Shown here piece by piece: positions 12,173 through 23,094 of a stretch of DNA of 64,000 nt; position 1 is the first letter of the stretch, and the number at the start of each line of letters is the position of its first letter. The stretch spans positions 73,260 to 137,259 of the forward strand of contig NW_004457641.1 of assembly GCF_000313135.1 (NCBI RefSeq). Reading direction: 5' to 3'. The translations under genes and the position numbers were made by a program. Below the pieces are notes generated by a model that saw nothing but the letters and a program-made list of their open reading frames with translations, made no database searches and had not been told where the DNA came from. The DNA comes from Acanthamoeba castellanii str. Neff. Lineage: Eukaryota > Discosea > Longamoebia > Acanthamoebidae.

Positions 12173-15100
12173 TCAGGTTTTCTGTTTCTGTTTCTTTTTG
12201 GTTTTGCGGTTCTTCGACACCTGGCCGAAGCCCGGGCGCAAGCCACTGAGCAAGCCGCTCGCTGACGACGAAAGCGATCGCCGCTTGGGCGAGGTCCTCG
12301 ACGCCGCACCGCGCCGCTCCTCATCAGAATCGTCACTGGTGCCTCTGGGCGACACCTGGCTCCCAATCGCGCCGCCTGACTGAGACAGCTGGTTCCTAAG
12401 GCCGGCCTTCTCGGCTTCTGCATCTTCTTCATCTTCTTCTTTGCCCTCGTCTTGCTTCTGTTGTGGTTGATGATGCGATTGTGGTTGGTCTCGCTTGAGC
12501 TGCGGCGCGGAGATGAAGACGTCGCTTCCGGCAACCGATGAGGAGTCGTCCATGCGCAGCAGGGAGGACGAGGTGGCGAGTCCCTTGCCACTGATGGTGG
12601 TCACTCCCTTGAACGTGCCCACGGTCAGCCGTCGCGAGCGCCGCACGAGGCGCATCATCGACTTCTCGCCGCCGCTCGTGGCCAGACTCCCGCCGCTTCC
12701 GCGGGCCGCGGGCACGCCGTTGTTGTCTTGTTCCTGCTGCTGGCGCGCATTGAGCTGCTGGACGCGCTGCTCGATGAAGGCCTTGTGCTTCTTCTCCAGG
12801 TCCTGATTGAACGGATTGGCCTGCACCGCTAACGAAAAGTACTGATACGCAGCCGCTCTTGGTGAGACGTCGGGTCGAAAAAAACGCTCCCGCACACGTG
12901 TGGCACAAGCAACAAACACAAGACACCGACACGCCACCCGCACGACACCACGACACGACACGCGAAGTGTCTTGAGTTGTACCTCGACAGCTTCTTGGGC
13001 ACGGTCCGGGTCTCGGGACAAGTAGGCGGCGTATTCGGCCAGCACGTCGGCTTGCGTTGAGTCAATCCGCAGAGCTTCCTGGAAGACAAAGTGAGGAATG
13101 TCTGACAAGTTGGCCGGATCGAGCACGCATTCTTTAGCGTTCTTTAGCGAAGGCGGACATTACCTGGTACTGGCGTTCGGCCAAGCGACGGAGTCGTTCG
13201 ATGCGGACCACGGCTTCGCTCTCCTGTTCTTCGCCCTGCCGTCTGTACTCGGGCAGGCGCTCCTTCACGACCTCGGCCAACCGGTCGAGAACAGAGGCCA
13301 GCTTGAGCAGTATGTCGCAGTCGTCCGATTTCATGGCCAGGCCGGCAAGGTACTCGTCCCTCGCCTTGATTGAGCGATCGGAGTTAAAAGGGGTGTCGCC
13401 TTACCACCCCCGCACCAGCAGAAGCGTACCCGGTTCAGGTAGATCTCCTGGTGCTTCTTGATGCTGGCAAATGATCGCTCGGCGTGTCGCTCTGCCTTCT
13501 TGGCGTTGAAGAGGGACACCAGCGGCAGCTGCGAAATCTGCAGCATTTGGGTCAGCCGAAAGAGCTCAGCAATAATAAGAATAATAATAGTAACAATGCA
13601 GCTGGGATCAGTGGCTGGGGTTGGACCGAGGGTGCGATTTGGACAACGGCGTCTTGCGTGGCCTCGACGGAGGCGGCCTCCTCTTCGCCGTCGCTGTTCA
13701 CCCAGCGCCAGAGCCGGGCCTCGAACTCCTCGCTGAACTTGAGGCCGGCGAGGGCGGTCACGCGCCCGAAGACCACGCCCAGGTTCATCGCCTGCTTCAG
13801 GTCCCACTCCTTCCCCTCCTGCGTACGCCCGTACAGTCAGCCAAAGCCTCGTGTTGCGTGCCGTGCGTGCCGTGCGTGTCGTACCTCGTCGGGTGTCAAG
13901 GAGCATGGGTAGCGCGTCAGCAGGGCCTTCTTGATGTCCAGTGCCGCACGCAGCCCGGGACACGGAATCGTAGAGGAAGAGGCGGACGCGAGGTGCGAGT
14001 CGGTCGAGGGCGCAGCCTCGGCGGCGGTGTGCTCCGACGACGAGCCCTGGCGCCAGAAGCGCGGGTGGTGGAGAAGCCGATGGAGGAACGCGCCCACCAC
14101 GCGCTTGGTGTCCCGCTCCCCCACGCTCCGCACCGCCGCCCGCATGAGCTCCCGTAGCTTGTTCTTGAGCACGCGCGACACCATCTCTGCGCGATGCCCG
14201 AGGCAGATGAGGAGGAACGTCAGTCTTTTGTGGTGGTTGTCGGAGTTAAAACCAATCGCAGGCGTACCCATCAGCAGCCATCGACGGAGGGTAGGTTCTG
14301 TCACGTGCTTGCGCAGATGGCCGAGGCATCGTAGGTTGATCCCAGCGCGGTGCATGTCGATCACGATCAGCCGCGAGTCCTCTGCCGCCAGCCGCCACAT
14401 TCTGCGCAGCACATGAGGGGCAAGACTGATGCGTCAGGTCGCACGATGGGTGTCGGCTAGGCGCTGAGGTGGTAAATAGATACCGCTGTTCGGTCAGTGG
14501 CGCGTAGACGAGTCTGAAGAATCGGTCGAGTCGGCGAGCAAACCGAGGGATCACAACGTCGAGCAGGTGCTTCGTGGCTTCCCGCACTTCAGCGTTGTGG
14601 CCCCGCAAGACGTCCGTGTTCATCGGATCGTGTCCCCACCTGCAGCGACGCCACAATGAAACCTGCGTCAGGCAACACGACACGACCCACGACACGACAC
14701 GACGAGCACATGACACGACACACGACACGACACACCAAGGCATACCGAGAAAAGGCGTCGGAGCATAGCGGGAGGTGGTAACCCCGAACGAATTCGGGGC
14801 GGAACAGCTGGAAGAGGAAACCACCACGCACGCCCGGCATGGGCGTCGTGGGAGGAAAAACGCGGGCCGTGTCCAGTACGTAGAATCGATTGTCCTTCCC
14901 GCGGTGGCCCTCTGCCGAGAGACAGAGGCGATGGGGCGTGAGCCGAGGCAAGCAGGCGTGAGGGGAGGGGGAAGGGGTTGGGTTGGGTTGGGGTGCGCAC
15001 CGATATCGCCAGGCCCGCAGATGGGCACCCGGCGCGCGGTCTTGAGCAGCTCCGGCGGCACGACGGGAACGATGTAGTGGGATTTGATGTTGAGCGCGCG

Positions 15101-18100
15101 GCCGGCCTTCTTCATGAGCGCGTTCATCTCCTTGTACTTGTTGTGCAGCGTCTTGCCCCCGTCCGCCGAGCCGTACACGATCTGTTGATTTAATCGGAGG
15201 TCGTTAATAAGTCTGGCTACGCAGTTGATGGAGGAGGAACGCACAGTGTTGGAGCCCACAGGCAGAATAGACGTGGCACTGAGCCGATAGCCCTTGTAGT
15301 CTATGAACAGTCCGCAACACGTATGAATAACTGCTTGAGCTCGAGTGACGTGAAAGAAGTGCGTACCGATGACGGTCATCAAGGGGAAGTGGAGGGTGTT
15401 GGGGAAGCGCGAGTTGAGCGAGTAGTTGATGTAGGCCGTGAGGCCCTTGATCTCGTGCTGCGTGGCCTTCATGGCGAACTCGTCGCCGCCGTACAGCTGC
15501 GCTGAGTCGATGGCGAACTTGAAGAGGATGCCGTGCGAGATGTACTTGGCCCCGCCCGCGACTCCGCCGAGGTTGACCGGCGGTATGAGCTTCTTGGCGT
15601 CCGGCTGCGGGAGCTCGTCGACGATGATTTGCGCCAGCACTTCGGCAATGACCGTGAATTGGTGCACCAGGTCGCCGATCTTGACCGAGGGCTGCTCTCG
15701 CGACAAAGAACGAAGATGATAAGGACGAAGCGAGAAAATGTCGGGGGAGGGATGTGAGTGGTCGAGAGGCCTTACCTTGCTCTTGCCAGCGAGGAGGATG
15801 GGGTTGAAAGGTGCGGAAACGAAGTGGTCCTGTCGTGCCAGCTCGCCGACGTCGACGAATCGGCCTCGCGGCGTGAGCAGTTCTTCGCGGTGCGACTTCA
15901 TGACCATCTGGAATTCCTCATTCCAGTCTCTTGACATACCTAAAATACCAGACACGCACAGCGTCGCATGAGTTGAATAAGAGAGAGGGAGAGGGAGAGA
16001 GAGAGAGAGAGCGAAGGGCATCGCGCACCTCGGTTGACGATGATGGCGCGTATCCACCATTGCTGGTCCTCGTAGGAGTTGGTGGCCAGGCTCACCATTT
16101 CGGGCTTCTTGTCCTTGTTCGCTCTGCACCAACTATGTGTGAGAGAGTGGTACGTGCGCGGTGCGTGGTGGGTGGTGGGCGGTACTTGTATTTGATGGTG
16201 AAGCCGAACTTGCCCTCCCAGCCGACACCGCGGTTGGCACGGAACTCGCGCACACGCACGATGTCCGTCAGCTCGATGGCCATCGTTATCGGCGCCGCAT
16301 GGTAGTAGTCGTTCAATTTCTGTTTCTGCATTCACAATCGCCAGAGTCAGCAGCTATCAAGCCATCCCAATGCGACTGCTGGGCCGACCATGCTGGGCGT
16401 ACCATGTCGTCATCCGCAAACGACTGGAAGTGTTCCGACACTTTGCTGATCTTGGCCAGGCTCTGCGCGCTGTAGGTATCCAAGATCTGCGAGAGGGCAG
16501 CGGGAGAGGGGTGAGTGTCGACACACACCCCTACAGCAGTGCACGGAGCAGAACTGAGCGAACCTTGTCGGAGATCGTGACTTGATTCTCGTCGACGCTG
16601 ATGTTGACCGAATCGAACACCGTCTGGGGCGTTGGGATGCCGGTCTTCGGGTCGACTTTCACGCGCACGCTCCACATAAACAGCTCGCCCTTCTTGATTG
16701 GCTGCGCTAGAGCTCGCAGGTCTGCAGCCACCAATCAAAAATGTGTTTTTTATAAGTATACGTGTAAATCATCGCACACGCCACCCTAGAAGATGACTGC
16801 AAAGGCGGTGGTACCGTGTTGGGTTTGTAGGGAGCGTTGGTCCTGCAGGTAGCTCTGCCTGTCCTGCGGCCGAACGATCATGGAGCCCTTGGTTTGCTGT
16901 TGCTTCTTCATGTAGTGGTAGATGTCGCCGTCGTCGACGCTCTCCTGGATGGCGGCTCTGCGACCAGAGCTGTGCGAGGAAGCACTGAGGGCGATGAGCG
17001 TCAACGGCGGCGGAGGTGGCGGTGGCACTGGAATCGCGAAAGGTGTCGATAGTGATGACGACGATGACGCAGGTGAAGAAGAGAACGCAAAGGGCAGTGG
17101 CGAAGGACGGGCGGGCGAAGACTTGGGCGACTTGGTCTTCTTCTTTTTCTTTTCTTTCGCCTTCTCTTTCATCTTGGCCGGCTGCAGCATCGGGACGGGC
17201 GCGAAGTCCATTTCCTGGTAGTTGCTCGATTCTCCGTCATCGCTCTGCTCATAGACCTCGACTTCGGTTCTCTGACTCTCTCCGGCTCCGGCGTACCTCT
17301 CCACGACGGGACCTTCGCTTTCATTTCTCGTTTCGTTCTTTTTGGCTTCGCTCTTTGGCGGCGTGGCTTCGTCATCGCAACCTTCGTCGTCTTCATTGAC
17401 CTCGACGTAATAGGAGCTCGGAATGGCGCCCTCGGCGCTATTCTTTTCCCTGGTCATCGGTGGGTTGCCGTCGTCCGCCTCTACTTCGACATAGGCCGAT
17501 GCCGTGGTCGCCGCTGCGGTCGTGTGTCCGTATACGTCCGATTCTCGCACACCACGCAGCTGCGTGTTGGGTTCCTGGTCCTCCTCGTCCGTGTCGCTTG
17601 CAGAGTCTTCGCTGAGCTCCGCGCTGCGCCCGCTGCGCGAGTCCTCCGACGCCGAGGCTTGGTCTACGTCGACGAGAGAGTAGACGTCGACAACGCGTGC
17701 CCGGTCGCCGTCGGCGACGACTTCTGTCGGTGTGTACATGCTGTCGCCCAGGTGGCTGTTCATCCTCTTTTCCTTCTTTCGCCCGTCTTTCTTCTTTTCG
17801 TTCTTCGCCTTCGTTTTCTCTTTCTTCGCGTTCTCTTTCCTCTGCGTCACCGCCACCTCCTCGTTGTTCGGTCGCTCCACGAACTCGTCCTCCTGTTCCG
17901 ACGTCGCAGACCCTCCTTCTCGCCATCGTCGTATCTCCTCTTCAAGCAGAGGCTGCTTTGTTTCTCCTTCCTGGTTGCATGCGGTGCGTGCGGCGCCTTC
18001 GTTAGTGAAAGAAACGAGTCAATTGAGTTGGGACGATACGTGTACCTGTTGCTCGATCGATTCGATGACTTGCTCCACGCCGGCCATGATGAGTCCAATT

Positions 18101-19419
18101 CTTCGTCTGTTCCTCTCCTGGCGATTCTCCGCGAAGGCCAGCTCGAAGTTGATCAAGAACAGTCCATTCGTTTGGACCTCGATCGCAGTTTCGCCTTTGG
18201 CCTGTATGCCACACACAGCAAACGTTAGCCAACAATCAACATCCACACGCACACGACACACGACACACGACACACGCACCTCTTTGATGACGCGGACGAT
18301 CGCGCTCAAGAGGCTCACCTCCTCGAGCAGGATCTGCAGGGATACGAGCGCCTCGCACACGATCTGGGCGATCTCCCTGGCCCTGATCTCGATCTTCGCC
18401 CGGACCTTCTTCTTTGTCTTTTCCTTCTTCTCCTTCTTGCCCGTCGACGCCTTCTCTCTCTTGCTGACGTCATCATTGGCCTGCTGCGGGCGCTTGGCCG
18501 CCGTTCGCTGGCGCTTGAGTGCCAGCTTCTCATCCAGGGACTGGATGTGGCTGAGCACGCAGCGGAGGGAGGCCAGGGCCGACCGCCGCACCTCCTGGTC
18601 TTCGCTGCCGAGCGTCACGATCAGCTGTTCGACGTGAGCCGTCATCACGTTCTTGCTGCCCTTCATGAAGGCCCGCATGCCGCCCTGCGATGATGATGAT
18701 GGCGATGTTGAACCAAAAGAAGAAATTGAGAGTCAGCCGTTGAATGGAATGCGTCGTGACGCCACATTCCAGATGAGCGGCGCACCGATCGCCCGAGAAT
18801 GATCTCGACGCAGCGGCCACACTCCTGCATCATCTCGATGTTGAGCGAGACGTTGACGGCGGCCGACCCGGTCTTGGCGTAGAAGCACCTGTGTGGGGAT
18901 GGACATGGCTTCAGCCCGTGTGACGCAGAGGAAGAGGGCGATCATGGCGCACTATGGTCGTGGGTGGTGCGGTACCGCCAGAACAGGTTCTCGTGGACCT
19001 CGAACAGAGAGGCGATGCCGTGCATTCGGATGAACCGCCGCACGAAGCGGTCATCTTGGCTGGTGAGCGCCGCGCTCAGTGAGGTCAGCATCCGCTTGGT
19101 GACTCGACCGCGCAGCACGTTCACCCAATACAGCGGATACTCAACCTGCACAGCGAAAAAGTAAATAAAATAAAATAAAATAATTAATTTGCATTTGTAT
19201 TTTGTGGACATAAATTCGCGGTTAATATTGCGTATAAAAATGTTGTATTACCCACCTTCTATTGTTATTTTTTTATTACTTATTATTTATTTATTGAGAG
19301 GGACGTACTGGAGTCTGCTGGCGCTTGAGCTGAGGCGGTGCGGCGCGCTCGAGTCTGGGAGAGGAGCTCGCCGCTTTGTCCCTGCTGGCTGCACTGCTCA
19401 GCATGCCCCGCCGCAACAT
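12173..19419 (-). CDS. CLU-family scaffold A: FH3-like, acidic Tyr-rich linker, PH-like, CLU, TPR-like, basic tail
   Basis: Long multi-exon gene, paralogue of 38637-45912. The N-terminal exons read PLYWVNVLRGRVTKRMLTSL, IASLFEVHENLFWRY and MRAFMKGSKNVMTAHVEQLI, the pattern of a formin GBD/FH3 armadillo region (18.0-19.2 kb). A low-complexity acidic linker follows (16.8-17.9 kb) with tyrosines in acidic surroundings (SAYVEVEADDG, SSYYVEVNEDDEG, SNYQEMDF, DIYHYMKKQQ) and a PVPPPPPPPLT run at about 17005-17035. Next come a PH-like C-terminal segment (QQWWIRAIIV, 16.0-16.3 kb) and a CLU domain (14.25-15.9 kb): KYISHGILFKFA, LYGGDEFAMKATQHEIKGL, DYKGYRLSATSILP, IVYGSADGGKTLHN, MHRAGINLRCLGHLRKH. 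TPR-like helices (QEALRIDSTQADVLAEYAAY) lead to a Ser/Lys-rich tail ending KKKQKQKT. There is no C2 domain, unlike gene B. The start ATG 19419 is uncertain because foreign sequence begins about 80 bases upstream. Function unknown; CLU relatives act in mitochondrial distribution and mRNA binding. Confidence 0.75.
12935..12963. repeat. ACGACAC-type short repeat in an intron of CLU gene A
   Basis: Imperfect tandem CACGACAC units. The same motif recurs in other introns of this window, for example 14675-14738 and 18240-18280 in this gene. Confidence 0.7.
14675..14738. repeat. ACGACAC tandem repeat in an intron of CLU gene A
   Basis: About 60 bases of near-perfect CACGACACGACA units on the plus strand, between the exon ending DAFSR and the exon beginning WGHDPMN. 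Confidence 0.8.
15981..16011. repeat. (GA)n microsatellite in an intron
   Basis: GAGAGAGG and GA units between the PH-like exon and the MSRDWNEEF exon of CLU gene A. Confidence 0.8.
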
Positions 19420-19498
19420 CCTCGGTCTTTTCTCAAGGCCTGCCCGGCCTCCTCTGTTTAGTTTGGTTTTTTTGAGCGCGGTGAGCTTTTCCGGGCTG

Positions 19499-20222
19499 CC
19501 GCCTTTGCGTTGTCCTTTCGTGCGTCTGCGAGCCGACTCAACTACACCCATCCCGGCCACGACGAGTCGCGACAACTTCAAACAATCCGATCCGTACCTT
19601 AAATCTTTACTGGTTGCCCTTCGCTCTTTTGTTTCCTTCTTTCATCGCTTTCGTTCTTTCGGTTCGGACCTAACTTGATGTTGGATTCGTAGGCGACCAC
19701 CTGGGGCGTCTTGATGCCCAGGCGGTACATGTAGGACTTGCGCAGGTAGAGCTGGTCCTTGGCCTCGGGCTTGACGGCGAACACCTGCTCGGGCACGCCG
19801 GCGAGTCGCGGGTTGAAGAGCGCAACTGACTGGTCCCTGTTATCGTTGGTGTGTGGTGGTCCTGCACATTGTTTAGCCTTTTTCCCCTTAATTAAGGGGA
19901 GATGGAAGCACTCCGAGATGGAACACGCTGCCGGGCGACTCGTGTGAGTACAACCACCTCTTCACGGGCATGTACGTCCTCGTCAACTTCGGCTACAACA
20001 TCTTCATCCTGCTCGTCACCAAGCACGCCTCGGCCACGCTCTTCACGCTGGCCTTCGCCCTGCGTCTGCCGAGAAGACAGAAGTAGCCGTTCTGGATCTG
20101 GTCGGGGATGTCGCTCGCCGAGATGCCGCCGAAACCGGGGAGCATGGTGACCGGGAGGAGGGACAAGCTCACGCCCAGCTGGAACCTGCGTCAGCCCGAA
20201 GGTCGGTCAGCTCTCTACCACC
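19499..20222. pseudogene. Scrambled partial copy of the CRT-like transporter gene
   Basis: Three blocks from the gene at 58017-60041 lie side by side. Block A' (about 19499-19835) is the inverted C-terminus plus 3' flank (parent about 59885-60232), reading PEQVFAVKPEAKDQLYLRK on the minus strand. Block B (about 19843-20068) is in plus orientation (parent about 59437-59661), reading LFTGMYVLVNFGYNIF with its upstream intron. Block C' (about 20069-20222) is inverted again (parent about 59240-59396), reading QLGVSLSLLPVTMLPGFGG on the minus strand. The parent segment 59662-59884 is absent. The copy is therefore a reversed piece of the gene with its middle flipped back and a deletion; no intact reading frame spans it. 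It separates CLU gene A from the receptor pseudogene. Confidence 0.9.
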
Positions 20223-20289
20223 CTGTGCAGACCACCAAAGCCGCGCGTCAGCCACGGGAATGTTTGAAATGTAGATTGGTGGGGGGAGC

Positions 20290-22050
20290 GTACCGCGTGG
20301 GGCGGCGGGCACCTCGAACTTGCCCAGGCCGACGATGCGCGACCTCAAGGGTTTTGGTCTTGGGCGCCCCGGAGCAGCGGCTGGGCCTCGCTCGAGTCCC
20401 TGAGCTTGGCGAAGGTGGCCTCGCTCATCACGATCTGGCCGCCGTGAGTGAGCGCTGTGATGCGAGCCGCGGCGTTGACCACCGGCCCGATGTACTCCAC
20501 CCGACGCGTCATCGGATCACGCACCACCTTGGGTGTGCCCAGGTGCACGCCCATGCGCACCCGCAGGCCCTTGTACAGCACCCGGTCGTCGGTGTCGCCC
20601 CACTCCTCAGCTGCGCCCGGGTGCTCGAGCAGCGCGAGGGCCAGTTCACTGCGAACAGGGCCTGTGCACGTCGGCGCACCAGGCCAAGGCGTCGGCGGCC
20701 TGCTGGAAGGCCATGCAGAAGGAGCCTTCGCCGCTGTTCCGGTCCCGAATGAACACCACCTCGTAGCCGCGGTGCGGCTTGAGTGCGCTCCGCAGGGCCT
20801 CGTTGTGGAGGAGCGTGGCGTCGCGCGTGGCGGCGTTGAACTCCCAGAGCGAGGCGGCGCGCGTGATGTCGGTGAACACGATCGTCACCTCGCCCTCTGT
20901 ACGGCCCCGGCCGCCGCCGCACGGGCCGACATGTTCCCGGAGGCATTCGACGACGAACCCGACGAGCCGTTCGACGAGCCTGCCGATGGCATAGTCCACG
21001 AGCCGTAGGCGTTCTGCCGCATGCCGCCGCCCGAATGGGCCGATGACGACGAGCCGGTCGTGGAAGTGGTGAACGAGGTGGCGCCGGCGAGGCGCCTACA
21101 CCTCCAGTCGAGTCGCCGTGCATGGCCGACAGGCGGGTCATGATCTCGAGGAATGTGGGGCGGATGGTCGGGTCGCGGTGCCAGCAGCTCGTGATCAGCT
21201 CCTCGAACTCAACAGGCCACGCACCGCGTTGTCGGGCATGGCGGGCCGCAGGTTATCGCGGATGACCGACACCGCCACGGCCGACGGGCTGAGGCCCATG
21301 TAGGGCTGCTCGCGGGTGAGCAGCTCCCACAGGATGATGCCGAAGCTGTACACATCGGCCAGGACGAAGTCCACGTCGGCCGACTCGTTGAGCACCTCGG
21401 GCGCCTTCCAGTGCACGCTGCCGGCCACATCGCGCGACCCGCCGCCCTTTCCGATGTCCTCCTTGAACTTGGTGAGGCCAAAGTCGCTCACCTTGACGTC
21501 CCACTTGGTGTCGAGCAGCAGGTTGAGCGACTTGAGGTCGCGGTGCACGATGCCCGACGAGTGGAGGAAGTGCATGCCCTTGGAGGCCTGGTAGGCCATC
21601 TTGGCCTTGAGCGCGAACGGCAGCTCCGTAGATGGCCGCGAGTGTGGCACGATCCAACACGAAGGTCGGGCCGCCATGCCCTACAACGCGGTCGGCGCGC
21701 GGCTCTGGAATGTTGAAGGCTGGTATTCAAAGAATATCAGAAGAATGCAAGGCGCCACAATCAAGCCTGGAGGGTAGCGAGGTTTACCGGGTGCGATGGC
21801 ATGGCAGCGGGGATGCCGCCCACATCTTCGATCAAGCCGTACCAGCCGTCGGACAGGGCGTTGGTCGAGACGCCAACTGTGACATCTACAGGAGCCGTAG
21901 CGGTCACTTCACATTCCCTAACGCACTTGCGGTTGCGTCCTCGCTGATCGCCGATGAGTGAGTGGGCGATTTGGCCCATTCCCGAATGCACACCACTAGA
22001 ACACCCAGAGCAACAGGGAAACGCCGCACCCAACCGAGAACGAGTGCGGA
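20290..22050 (-). pseudogene. Receptor kinase/cyclase pseudogene 1
   Basis: Broken paralogue of the gene at 46073-52521, in the same orientation and domain order. At 21770-21990 is a piece of the second PstS-like domain (VSTNALSDGWYGLIEDVGGI). At 21195-21677 is the first kinase with HRDLKSLNLLL and DFGLTKFKEDIGKG, opening at ELPFALKAKMAYQASKGMHF; its N-lobe with the glycine loop is missing and it runs into a stop soon after VRGLLSSRS. At 20345-21000 is the cyclase (VTIVFTDITRAASLWEFNA, SGEGSFCMAFQQAADALAW, VRMGVHLGTPKVVRDP, GPVVNAAARITALTHGG), split over two frames near 20630-20650. The second kinase is absent here; a piece of it lies at 11631-11860. Sequence identity to the intact gene is still high, so decay is recent or slow. 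Confidence 0.88.
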
Positions 22051-22405
22051 TACCACGCTGGGAGTGTTACCGTGAGCTCGCCGGATCAGGGCTCCGCACG
22101 CTTATCTGCAGAAAGGTGCGACAAAAAAAGAAGAAAAAGAAAAGAAGAACCAAAAGAAAAAGGCGGTAGGTGCAAGGGGGGTACCGCGTGCGTCACAGCT
22201 GATTCATCTTCCAAAAAGAAGCTTTGCGGCAACCACCAAGGTTGACACGAGTACATTAGATGATGGCCTGTATTTTGGACGCACTGTGAAGCGAGCTACG
22301 GGGAGATTCCAACAGTAGGGACGAACGAATTGGGGATAAATGGACGAGAAGATTGTTTGAATTATAATTATCTTTTTGATTTTTGTATTATTTGTTTTAC
22401 ACAAC
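22051..22405. other. Intergenic 3' flank of profilin, no gene seen
   Basis: Contains an A-rich tract at about 22120-22165 and the AT-rich 3' flank of the profilin gene (22325-22400). No coding signal on either strand. Confidence 0.5.
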
Positions 22406-22786
22406 TTAGAAACCCTGGCCGATGAGGTAGTCAGCGAGCTTCTCGACGACGTTGGCGGCGGTACCGGGCTGGATCTTCTCGTTGTAGACGCCCACGAGGA
22501 TGGCCTTGGAGGTCTTGACGGTGATGACACCGGCGGCGCCCTTCTTACCGTAGATGGAACGATCATCAGCGCGGAGGGTCACGTAGTGGACACCAGCGAG
22601 ATCGAAACCACCAGCGCGGATGGCGTCGGCGTTGTTGAAGGCACCGGCGAGGGTGGTGCCCTGGGCGGGGGTCACGGCGAAGCCGGCAGAGGTGGCCCAG
22701 GTGTTACCGTCGAGGCCGAGGATAGCGGCCTGGGTCACGGCACCGGTGCCCACGAGGTTGGTATCGACGTACGTCTGCCACGACAT
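22406..22786 (-). CDS. Profilin I, actin-monomer-binding protein
   Basis: Single-exon 126-residue protein from ATG 22786 (MSWQTYVDTNLVGTGAV) to a stop after LADYLIGQGF at 22406. It reads as Acanthamoeba profilin I: GLDGNTWATSAGF, HYVTLRADDRSIYGKKGAAG and KTSKAILVGVYNEKIQPG. Profilin binds ATP-actin monomers, phosphoinositides and proline-rich ligands, and feeds actin to formins and VASP-type elongators. The N-terminal W3, Y6 and C-terminal aromatic residues of the poly-proline groove are present. The gene sits between two receptor-kinase pseudogenes, so the neighbourhood is duplicated while the profilin ORF is intact. The lack of introns contrasts with most neighbours. A TATA element lies about 75 bases upstream of the ATG. 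Confidence 0.98.
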   Translation of the reverse strand: MSWQTYVDTNLVGTGAVTQAAILGLDGNTWATSAGFAVTPAQGTTLAGAFNNADAIRAGGFDLAGVHYVTLRADDRSIYGKKGAAGVITVKTSKAILVGVYNEKIQPGTAANVVEKLADYLIGQGF

Positions 22787-22860
22787 TGTTGATTTGAAGG
22801 GGAGTTGTTGTGGAGTGGTCTGTGAGAGTTTTTGTCTGTGGCCCTCTGGCGCTGGGTCTA

Positions 22861-22871
22861 CTTTTTATAAT
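22861..22871 (-). promoter_or_regulatory. TATA box of the profilin gene
   Basis: The minus strand reads TTATAAAAAG about 75-85 bases upstream of the profilin ATG, a normal distance for a TATA box with a short leader. Confidence 0.7.
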
Positions 22872-23094
22872 TTACAAGGCCGGCGGCCATTGGTCGAATC
22901 CAGCCAATCGGAGTCAGCCCAGTTGGTGTCCTTGGTTGCCCCGCGGTCTTCCCGACCACCTCGCTGCTGGCCGACCATTGCTGCGGTTCGTTGTTGGTTG
23001 GAGTAGAAGTGGCGCGTCGTTTCCTTTTGTTTGTTTTTTGTTTTTTGTTTTTGCGGTCGCCGGAGTGTTCTTACTGACGGCGGTCGTGAATGAA

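Noticed and set aside
14246..16132. A 628-codon open frame on the minus strand
   Set aside because: It includes introns with ACGACAC repeats; the true CLU exons are subsets of it.
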